NCBI GenBank assembly: GCA_937925475.1
Contig: CALEWH010000023.1
Span: 1 to 30,867, forward strand
Length of the DNA stretch: 30,867 bases
From: an uncultured Clostridia bacterium
GTDB taxonomy: Bacteria; Bacillota; Clostridia; Christensenellales; UBA1242
Reading direction: 5' to 3'
A program made the translations under genes and the position numbers. Position 1 is the first letter of the stretch. Each line of letters opens with the position of its first letter. Shown here in pieces: positions 11,601-23,600 of the stretch. The notes beneath the pieces are model-generated. The model did no database searches, was not told the DNA's origin, and saw only the letters and a list, made by a program, of their open reading frames with translations.

Positions 11601-14600
11601 CTTACTGCATCGACAGGCAGTGGAGATAATGTAACAAGGGGACACCGTACATTCTATGTAGTTGGTGGTGAACTTGTCCAAGCAAGACGATGGGATTTAA
11701 AATCTACTGGATATGCAAACGATATTGCGTCAGTTACTCATACCAACAGTAGCAACACTTCTACCGAAGTTAAGGAAGGTGGAGTATTGTTGCTGGGAAT
11801 AGATTTCTATGTTAAAGGCGATGATACAGTATCATTTACATACTATCCACTTGTAGAAGTAAATCTTGCTCGTACTGCAAACACAACTTCTATCTATGCA
11901 ACCAACAACAAAGACACATTGCTTCCAGTGGCTACTGCACGTGCTACAACATCAAACATTTTTGTAAAAGGCACAAAGACCCAAGGCGGAACATACGCAT
12001 ACAGTACAATTGAGTCAAATCAAAACGTGTTTGAACCTATTGTTTATATGCAATTAAGTTATCGCGTTCCTACAAGCAGTTTGACTGGGTGGAATTTCAA
12101 CGGTTGGGCAGTAGGTAGTACAAGCACAATAATAGGAAGTTCTGCTATTGGTGGCATAACCTATACTCAATCAGTGGATACCACAAGTGAGTCTGGTTAT
12201 ACTATATACAAACTTACTTTCACTCTTGTAAAACAATCAACAAGTGCTGGATCGTCTATTACAAACTTCCAATACTATATTATATTTACTGAGAAAACAT
12301 ATTCGATTAGCGTTAACACAAATCTTACAAGCGGTGGAGCAACAGCTGTAAACAATGCAGTTGCAAATAAGGCATTATATGAATACACAAACAGCAGTTA
12401 TACTGAGAGTTCGAAAACAACAAGAAGAGCTGCTGGTACAAGTGCGATTTCTTATACTGCTGGCTACTATGGATACTACAAGATCACTCAAACTAGCGTA
12501 GATGCTAATAATTATGAGTATGCAAGTGGTGACAACAATAAAAATGTTTACAACAGAACAAGCGCTTATGCTTCGACTGCAACATACAAAAAATGGCATA
12601 CAATAAATGATCCTACAATTACAATTGATTACCATACTTCGACTTATACTGATAATCAATACAATCGTACAGTAGATGGTAATGTATACACATTCTATGC
12701 TAGAAAAACCAGCGACAGTGCAAATGGACCTGAAATCGCTAAAATTACTCTTTCAGGTATAACTGTTAAGGATAATGTTAAGAAAGTGTTGGAAGGCGCA
12801 ACCCTTACAGTTTCGTACACTACAAACACCAACAAGTTTAGATGCGCAACCGCTCCTGCTAGTAAAACAATTATTGCGGACACAACCATTACTGGTGCAT
12901 TTGCTGAGAATGTAATAAACTTCTACTTCTATAAAAACACAGATCCTGAAAATAAGTTGAACTCCACAGCAGTTACGCTTGGTACTCTTAACGAAGCATA
13001 TTCAATTCCTTCGACTTATCAAGCAACTCCTGGTGATGAGTACGTATTTGCGATTTGGACTACAAATGGAAATTTGAAATTTGATAATGCTAGCACATTG
13101 GCTACATATATTACTGCTCTTAGCATTAACGGTGCAAATGGTGCGACAGTAAGCATTTATGCAAACTGGCGTAGAGTATACTATCATACTTGGGGAACTG
13201 CAATAGTAAACACAACTCACACCACAACAAGCACAACTTGTGCGGGTGGTACTGTGAGTGTTACTGCTCCAGCAACAGCAGCAAATTATTATGATACCAC
13301 AAGTAAAAAATACTCATATCAAGCTACTGCAACAGTAGGAAATAGTGTAGTAGCAGGACACAAATTTGTAAGTTACAATCCTTCAAATGCTACTATTAGC
13401 GGTACTACTGCTACAAGAACTGGTTCGTCTTATACTATTAGTAATAACAAGATTAAAATAAATGATACTACTTACTATTATATAAAGGATAAGCTTCTAT
13501 TTGTAGATGAGAATTGTCGTATTGGATACAGTGCATACGACTACGCAATAGGTAGCACATGCACAATTTACGACAAAGCAAGTGCAACAGTAGGTGCAAC
13601 ATTTGCCGAACTTACTTATACACTTACAGTTACACAAGTTACTGGCTTCAATATTACTATTGACAGCAACACTTCTACTGGTACAGTTACAAATGCTTCA
13701 AAACCTACTGCGATTGTGTTGGGTTATTTCTCAAAACTTGTTTTGAAATGTACAACCACAAGCACAAACGTAAGATTTAGTGGTTGGACAGTAGCAGATA
13801 GTACTGCATTTACAAACACTATCACAACAACTAATATGACAATTACTCTTGGACCAAATGTTGTGAAAAATACCACAGTAACTGTAAATTCGGTATCACA
13901 AAGAAAGATTGCAAACTCGGCATTTATAATTAGATACCTTACAAGTGACACTGCGACATATCCTCCAATATCGCCTAATAGCATATCTACATCGGGCAAT
14001 ACAATCATATATCTTTACGACAACTTTGCAGTAACTTATGTAAGCAGTAAAGAAGCGCTACAACTTATTGATGGAAATATGTATGCGGTTACAAATGGTG
14101 ACACCATTACAGCAACTATCTATTTGACTAGTGTATCAGGCATAACTATTCCAAAATCGGGTAGTGCAGTGTGGTACAAGTTTACAACTCCATCTAATGA
14201 GAGTACTTGGTCTGCTACATCTACTGTTACAAACATTCCTAGTTCGGGTAATACTACTGGATTTAAGATTTCGGGAAGTAGCAGTAGCAAAGTAACAGTT
14301 ACATTCCCTGCAAACACTACTGCATTGCCAAAAGCACCATCTACTGCCAACACATTGTCTTGGGGTATTAAACTATATCAAACAGTAGAAGGAGACGACC
14401 ACACAAGCAGTAACAATAGTAAAGTTTATGTGGTAAATCCAAATACACCTTCGGTAAAAGTACTTGAAGGCACCCAAACAACTTTGGTTGCTAATGACTA
14501 CGAAGATTCGAGCGCAAAGAAAACATATAAGTTCTCACACTGGACATTTGTCCCAAGTGACTCAGAATATAGTTCGAATGCAGACTGGATTAGTGCAACT

Positions 14601-17600
14601 GATACTAATTATAAAAACAACAAACAATTTACATTTAAGGTTTATGCAAATAGAGCAGGTGTATATACTGCACACTACAAATATGCATATGGCCTAACTA
14701 CCGCAACTCGCTCGACTACTAATGGCTCATCATTTACAAGTGTGGCTTCTGCGACTTTGACAGGCTCTGCATATACACATTCAAATGATAGTAAATATCT
14801 TGCTGGTTCGTCTGTTACAGTTTCGGCTACACTTCAAAGCGGATATGTATATTATGGCTGGTATTTGCTAAGTGGTAGCACTTATACTGCAATCACTACA
14901 AGCACAACTGGAGTTACTGCACTTTCTTCGACTCAAATTAAATTTACTGTTGGCGGTAAGGACTGTGATGGTGGCTCTATTTCGGGTATCAATCTAGAAA
15001 CTTATACTATCGTATTTGCTGCTCGCAAACTTATAACAATCAAGTTTGGGACTGACGTAACTAGTGTTCTATCGGCTACATACACGCTTACAAGCGCAGG
15101 TATTAATAGCGCAACTGATGGCAATGGAAATGCCCTTACTAAGAGCAATAACGCTGTAAGTTGTACACTTGCTGCTGGTAAATTTATGACTGTATATCTT
15201 CTTGAAGGATCTGAATTCACATTGAAAGAAGAGCACACTGCGGGTTCGTATCGTACACTAGGTATCTTGTATGGATCAAGTTCGGACAAACTTGGTACTT
15301 TACAAAATAGCGGACTTACTGGTGTCATATTAGCCGATAGGGATACTTCACAAAGTGGTACATACAAAGTTGTATTTACTCCTGTGTATACTCTAAATCC
15401 TACACTTGCTGTAAGTGCTACACATGTTACTACTGATGCTGAATTAGAGGGTACTCCTACCATTACAGTAACCCCTACTAATACTGCTAATAAAGGCTAT
15501 AAATATAATGGTGTTACTTACTACGACGATGGTACCTCTGTTACTATTACTGCAACAATTCCTACTGGTTATTCTTTCACTAGTTTGACTATTGATGGAT
15601 ATGGAACTTATACAGACAATCCTAAAACAATTACTCTAACTAAGGCTTTGACAGGAGTCACTCTAAACATTTCTGAGCTTCAATATGATATTTCAACAGT
15701 AGTAAAAGTAAATATCCCTGCAAAATCACTTGGTGATGGTGCATCTACACCTTCATCGGCTACTACTTGGACATCAAGTGGATTTGGATCGTTGAATTAC
15801 TCGTCAAATCACAAAAGCTCTCAAACACTAGTAGGTTATTTTGGTACAGTAAGCGGTCTAGGATTTGCGTCTTTAAACAAACTTTATGTATCAAATAGCA
15901 AACTTTACTATGATAGTGAGCATACACACGAAGTAGATGCAAATCTATACACAGGTTTGACAACTTCGGCAGTAACATTTATGGGTACTAGTTATACAGT
16001 ATCTGGTGGAGTAGTTACTATACCTACATCATTGTATACAATGTATGTAAGTCCATCATTTGCTACATCAACTGGTACTCTAAGTGGTACTTCGATCACT
16101 GGTATTCACGCAAATATTACTATCACCGTAACTGCAAAAATGAATGTTATTGTAAAACAAGACTTTGCTAGTAACAAAGATCGTGATACTCTTACTGGTG
16201 GTACTGCATCAACCAAAGTGGTTAATTTGGGTGGTACTGCAAGCATTACCGCAAGCACAATAAGCGGTTATGTATTTAAAGGCTGGCAAGAGTATAGATT
16301 CAGAAATGGTGCATTAACTCGAATAACCGCTGCTGGTAGTTATTACAGCACTGCTACTACAATTTCAGTTACTGCATTTGAGCAAAGAAATGGCTCTGTA
16401 TTTAGAGCAGTTTATGCTCCGCTATACAGTTTGACAGTAGATGCAAGCACATTTAGTCAAGGTAGCGTAACTGTTAAAGTAGGTAGTGGTACGGCCGAAA
16501 CACTTACTGCTAAAAAGACTTATTCGAATATCGAATATGGTACTACAATAAGCCTTACTGCGACAGCCAGCGGTCAAAACCGTGTAAACTACTGGGCTGT
16601 TACAAACGATGGAGCATCAAGTTCTACTTACAACAATGCTGTTTCGTTTAATATCAACGGCACAACAACCGCTACACATCATTTCCTTACTCAATACAAC
16701 ATTGTCGTAAATCATTCGGTTGCTGCGGGTGGTACTTGGACAATCCAAGAGTATGTAAATAACGGAACAGTTGCTGCGCCTAAATGGGAGTGGCAAAATG
16801 TAACTGATACAAATTTTGTAAACGCATCTGGAAGCAAGACATACAAACTTGCCGATGGTGGAATACAATATCGTGTTGTGGTTACTACAAAAACAAACTA
16901 CAAAGTAGTTGTAAGTGCTTCGGGTATGACAAACACTATCTCAGGCACAAACAATGCAAATGTTACATCGGGTACTGCGACAACAACAGTTACATTCAAT
17001 GCTATGACCACTGCTGGTACAGTAACTATTACTCACACAGGTCTAAGTTATATCAGTGTAAGTACTGCACCTAGCGGACTAAATAACACTGTAAAAATTG
17101 ACTCGACTTCGGGTACAGAAACCATTGCCAAAACAACAGTTGTTGCGGGCAACCATACACTTACAACAACAGCGGTAAGTGGTTATGGTACACCAACTTG
17201 GTATAATGGAAACACAAAGATTACATCGGGCGTTTCGACTGATGGATTGACTTTGACACTTTCTTCGACTACTGTTGGCACAACTTACAACATTATTGTA
17301 AAATACAGCAGCACAAACATTGCTCTAACAGTTGAAGGTTATACAGACAGCATTAGTTATGCATCTGTCACTGGCACAACTACTGGAAGTTATACTACTG
17401 TATCGCACAATTATAGTCCTGAGATTACACTTACAAACAGCGCAACTGGCGTAAGTTTCAAAGGCTTTAATGCAAACAAACACATTAGTATGGCTTTGTA
17501 TGCAGGAAGCACAGTAGTGGCTACTGTTACAAGTGATACTGCGATTAGTTACACATTGCCAGTGGGCAGTGAAGTACCTGCATTAAGACTTGTCTTTGTA

Positions 17601-20600
17601 AACAAGACTTGGATTGATAGTGGGGCATACACTGCACCATCGGGAACAGGTACAGCGGCAGATCCTTATAAGATTGCAAGCGCAGCAAACCTTGCATGGG
17701 TAAGCTACTCTTCGGCTACTGGAAACAATTTTGCAGGAAAATATTTCCTTCAAAGTGCAAATATTGATTTGAGTAGTAGACTATGGGTACCTATTCAAAA
17801 CTTTAATGGTATTTACAATGGTGCAAATTATAGCATCAATGGACTAAACTGCGTAGGTGAGAAATACAACATCACTGCACACGATAGTCTAACATCTACT
17901 ATCATTAGCGGACTAAACTACTCGGTAGGAAGTTTGGTATATGCATCTAATGGTGGTGTATTCAAAAATATCGCATTTGGAGCTACAACTACATCTTCGG
18001 CTTCGACTACAAACAATGTTTCGACATTGGCGGGCAGTCTAATTGCGACTGCAACAAATGTAGTGGTAGACAAAGTTGTGTTTGGTGGCACCAAATTGTC
18101 AGTTCCTTACTTTGTTAGCGGTGGTTTGCTAATCGGCAAACTTACTGGTGGCAAGATCACAAACATTGGCTTCAATAGTTCGGCTCAAATCAATGACTCG
18201 GGCATCAGCGGTGACAAAACCAACTCTGGCACATCAGTTTTGGGTGGCTTGATAGGTGAGACTACTAATGGCACAACTACATACTACGATTGCAATGGTG
18301 GTACTGCAAATGTAGTTATTGAAAATATCAATCTTCCTGTTGCTTCCAAAAACAATTCAAGTTGTACAGCAGGTGGCTTGATAGGTAAAAACTCTGCAAA
18401 ACTTAGAATAAACAATGTTTATAGGGGAAATAGCCTAGCGGTAATTGGCAGTGACACTGCATCATCTACTACAGTAAGTACAAATGTGGTAGCAAATGGT
18501 GGAGCAAGCACAGTCAAGACACTTTACGAGCAAGGCGCAAATCCTTGGTACTACATTAGTAGTAGCAAATATGGTCTAAACATCGACGCTACAAACACAA
18601 CTACTTCGATTGGCACTGTTACTGCATCGGCTACAATCACTCTTGGTAGTAGTACTACAATAGGTCAATTTGAAAAAGCATTGAGTTTGCTTGCATCAGA
18701 CTCGACCGTAACTAAAGTATTGTTGGATGCAAACCTTGACTTTGGTGGCGCAAGCATGACCAATAGATACAATTTGCCAGAAGGCAAAACATTTGACGGT
18801 CAAGGCCACACAGTTAAAGGCATTTCTACAATCGCTGATTATGGCAATAAAGGTGGTATCTGGAATACAGTAAATGGCACAATCAAACGCGTTGCATTTG
18901 AAAACATCTATGCAAAATTCGAAGCGCGTTGGGCTTGCACTATTGGATATAGCCATATGGGCTTGGTTGCTGGATATGTTCATGGCGGAAGCTTAACAAA
19001 TGTTACTGTAAAAAATAGCCGTATTGATTACAGCTTTGATGGAGTAGTTGGATCAAGTTCGAATGGTACAAATGTAGGTACTATTGTAGGTGCATTTGAT
19101 TCAAATCCTGTTATCAAAGATGTTGAGTCGTATAATTGCAAACTAAACTATTCACAATATGGTGTTTCTACATCAAATGCTATGGATATAAGCGGATTCG
19201 CTCCATATCTAGGCGGGGCAAGCATACAAAATCTTGCTATCGACACTGATATGGTGGTTCAAGGCTCGTATACTTCAAACTATGTTTCGGGTATAGGTGG
19301 TTATAGATCGGCGATTACACTTACAAACGGATATTTCCGTGGCAATGTATATTCAAATATGCTTGCTAGTCGCATATCTCCAATCGCGTACCTTGCAAGC
19401 ACAGTTACAAACGCATTTGCTTCGGGTACATTTAGTACCAAGTCAGCTACTGCAAAACCTGCTGGAAATAGCGGAACATTTACAAATGTATATATTTCGT
19501 CAAACGCAAGCAGTGTAAGTGGAACAGTTACTGACGCAAATCTAAAAACACAATCTACATTCTCAGGTTTCAACTTCACAAAGGGCACTCAATCTGGCAC
19601 TCTACAATGGACAATGAGCAGTGCATATGGATATACAGATGGTTATCCACACTTCTCAATACCTTCAAACAGCCACAAAGTAACAGTAGTAATCTCAGGT
19701 ACAGGCGCTAGCGCCAACACATTGTATCTAGGAAACACTGATACAACAAATGATGTTCATGGTGATGTAACAATGAAGGGTGCAGCTACATACTCTCGTT
19801 TGTACTGGCATGACCTATATAGCGTACTAATCCATGGCACATTACTAAATGGTTATTACATCAAAGCTGGCATAGATTATACTTATGTTAAAGACGAGAA
19901 TGGAAATAAGACAAATCTACTTGAAAACGATATTGTAGGTGAACAAGAAGTTAATTTAAGTACAGACATAACAAATGCACTTAAAAATACTAACGGATCA
20001 ATAATAGATGGCACAGTATATATCACTATCGAAAAATCAAACTACGCAGTTACTGCTTCGTCCGATGGCCACGGAACAGTGAGCGGTGCTGGTACATATG
20101 CATTCGGTAGCAGTATAACACTAAAAGCCACTCCAAACGCAAACACCGACAACTATCACGCACATAGATTTGTTGCATGGTACAAAGACGGAAAACAAGT
20201 AAGCACAAATGCATCTTACACATTTACAATGAGTGAGACCACAGCAGGTGCTTATACAGCGAAGTTCTGCGGAAGCACAAACAATGAGTGTAACTACAAA
20301 GCGACCGCTAGCACTACAAACTCTTCGACAACAGTTAGTCCTACTGACACAGGTTGGATACTAGGTGGCAAGAGTCGAACATTTACTATCACATTGGGCT
20401 CTGGACAAGAGATCACTTCGATCACTCGCACAAACAAAGATAGCGCAAGTGCTACAACTGTTTACACAAAGACAGAAGGCGCAATCTCTGGTTATACTTA
20501 TGCTTCAAACAAACTTACATTTACTCTAAACAATACTACTCGCGGTGCTTACTCATTTGTAGTTGGCGCTACATCAAGCAATGTAATAATCAATATTCCA

Positions 20601-23600
20601 AATGTGGGAATGACCGAGAGAGGTGATACTGGTTCATATTCGGCTCACGGAGACATCACCCTTACTACTGGCTCTACTACATCGACTATAGGTGCTTCGG
20701 CTACTACCGGAAAAGTCGCTGTAATCTACAACAATAATTTAACAATTACATTTATGAGTAATGTCAGATACAAACTAGGTTCGGTTTCGACTACTCAATC
20801 TGGTGCTGGCACAACATTTACTACTGCTACAAGCACAGTAGGTGGTTATACTCGTTATACTTACACTTACACAACTTCTGCCGTTACAGCAGATTGTACT
20901 ATCACTCTAAACCTTGTAAAAGATAGATGGGTAGACTTTACTCAACTTACTGGTGCGGACGCATTTAGTGCAGGACACTCAGCAGAGTTTACTACTGCAA
21001 ATGGTGGTAATGCTTCGTATGAGATTTCGGGTAGCGCATCAAATCCTACTTATGGTACTGACCAAAGATACAAAGGTATGGCAGGAAATCCTATTGTGAT
21101 TTCGACTGCAGCCCAACTTGCAAGAGTATCGTATCTAATCAGTTCGGATAAAGTGTTCTATCACTATGCATCGACAGGCTCGACCGTAAGTGCAATGTAC
21201 TATGGCGAAGCATACTATGTCATTAGTGCGGATATTGATCTTGGAAACTACTTCTGGACTCCAATTAATCAAAACGAATCTAGTACTAGGGCTTACAGTA
21301 TATCTAGTATGACCCAACGCACAATCTCAAATATGTATGTTCGCTTTGATAAAGAAGAGTATGTACTAAATGGAAATCAAAGTGTTAAAAACTCTTGTGG
21401 ATTTATATCTAATTTCTATGGCTCAATCACAGGTCTTACATTTGACAATGCACATGTGTACGATACGCAAACAGGTAGTGCTTCAATTTGCATGGGTGTT
21501 GTGGCAGGATATGGCACTGGTGCATCATTCAATTTTATTACTGTTAAAAATTCGACTATTGAAGCTGCTGGATATCTAGGTGGTATTACTGGTGTTGCTT
21601 ATTATAGGACTTCTATAAACAACTGCAACTCTATAAACAACACATTTATAGGATTGAAAGATAATACAAACATATCCGAAGTTGAAGTAGGTGGTATCAC
21701 TGCATACTGCTACGATAGTGGTATCAATGGTGCATCTGTAAGCGGATTTAAGACTCAATATGACGGTACAAAATCTGTTGTTCCTAGTGCATTTGTAAAT
21801 GGCTTAAGCAATGCTACAATTAATAATGTTGTTGTTAAGTCAGCGTCTTCAAGCGGTACAGGTACAATATATCTACGAACATTCTCACGAATGATAAGTA
21901 AGAATAGTAGTCTAAATAATGTGTGGACATATAATTTAACTAATGCATATAGTGCAGACTATGGCAGTCATACTATTAATGTATTGCCTTCAAGTCCTAC
22001 TGTTAGTGCTTTGGGACTAAGTGCAGATTTATGGTATGTAAGTAGCAATATCCCATATTTGAAGACTCTTGGGGCTTCAAATGGTACTACTACTGTGGCT
22101 AAGATAGCTGATGTTACTACTGGTACATTTAGTGGTAGCGGTACAAAAGATAGTCCATATCTAATTGATACTGCTGCAAAGTTTAGATATTTGACATATC
22201 TTGTAAATGCAAACAATTCGACATACAATGCTTCTACTGTATACTACAAACTTACAGCGGACATTGACCTAAGTGGTGGATTTAGCACAGTGTTAGGTAA
22301 ATCTGTTGATAGTCAAAACATTGAGTCTGGCAATAAGTTTAAGGCACATCTTGATGGTGATTTCCATACAATCTCAAATATGTTGATATTTGAAACATAT
22401 TCAAAATTTGTAGGATTTATCGGATATACAGATTCAAACGCAACTGTTAAGAACCTTAACCTAGATAAAATCACTATTATTGGAGCAGGTGCTGGATATG
22501 TAGGTGGTGTTATCGGATATGGATACTTAGGTGTCAATATTGATAATGTCAATGTTACAAATGCCTACATTAGCAATAACATTGGAGCAGATGGAAATGT
22601 CGGAGGTCTTGTAGGATTGATTCGTACATCAAGTTCGACTTCACTTTCTACAAATATTACTAATTCGGGATTCGATGGTACAATTGTCGCTTACTCTGGT
22701 TATGTCGGAGGTATAGTAGGTAATGCACAATATGCAAACAACACCGAAGTAATGACTATTGATAGTTGTCATACAAGTGGACAAATTATTGCTAGTTACA
22801 ACTCGACTGCTGGCGGTATCCTTGGTGGGGTTTCGACAATGTCTAGTTATGCAAATGAAAGTGTCAATATTACAAACTGTTATAATGACGCAACCATTAA
22901 CTTCATAAGTGGACAAATTGGTGGTATCGCTGGTTATACAAACAATGTTACTATTGAAAATTGCTACAACAACGGAGTTCTATCTGGATATTTGTTCTTG
23001 ACAGTAAATACTTCTTCGGCAAATTACAATACTGACGCAAACTGGAATAATGGTTCGGTAAGTATCAATAAGTCGTATGCTGTATTTGTAGCTGAGATTA
23101 TTGGTCGTAACTATGACAATACTTCAAATACTACAAAGATAAGCAATTCGTACTTTGCAAATACTGCGCAAATTGTTATTGAAAACTGGACTACTACTTG
23201 TGTACTATTGCCTTATGGTAATTCGAGTATTACTGCTCACACTGAGAAAGGTTATAGTGTATGGACATTTGTTTCTGGTGGAACTACAATTTCGTCGAAA
23301 GCACCTACTGGGGTGGCTGAGAAGAAAGACGATACTGATATGAAATCTCCAAGTACATTCGCTGGTTGGAACACAACTACATCGTGGTATTCGGTAAGTG
23401 GAAGTGTTCCTGTACACAGATGGGATACTCAAAATCGTCTATACTTTGAAGGTTCAAACCTTTCTATCGGTACTGATTCGAGCGGAAACAAAGTCGTAAA
23501 TACTGACAATGGTATGATCAAGTTTGCAAGCGGTGTAGTGCCAGTAAGTGACACTGACGGACGCATATATGTATATGTAGCGGGCAGTAGTCTAAGTGTT

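Noticed and set aside
15002..15463. 153-aa minus-strand ORF, and some 30 other minus-strand ORFs within the giant gene
   Set aside because: They are shadows of the Ser/Thr-rich frame on the other strand, lack ribosome-binding sites and show no family motifs.
9684..17603. Recent tandem duplication or CRISPR-like array in the repeat region
   Set aside because: The repetition is at protein-fold level; no identical DNA units with regular spacing were seen.
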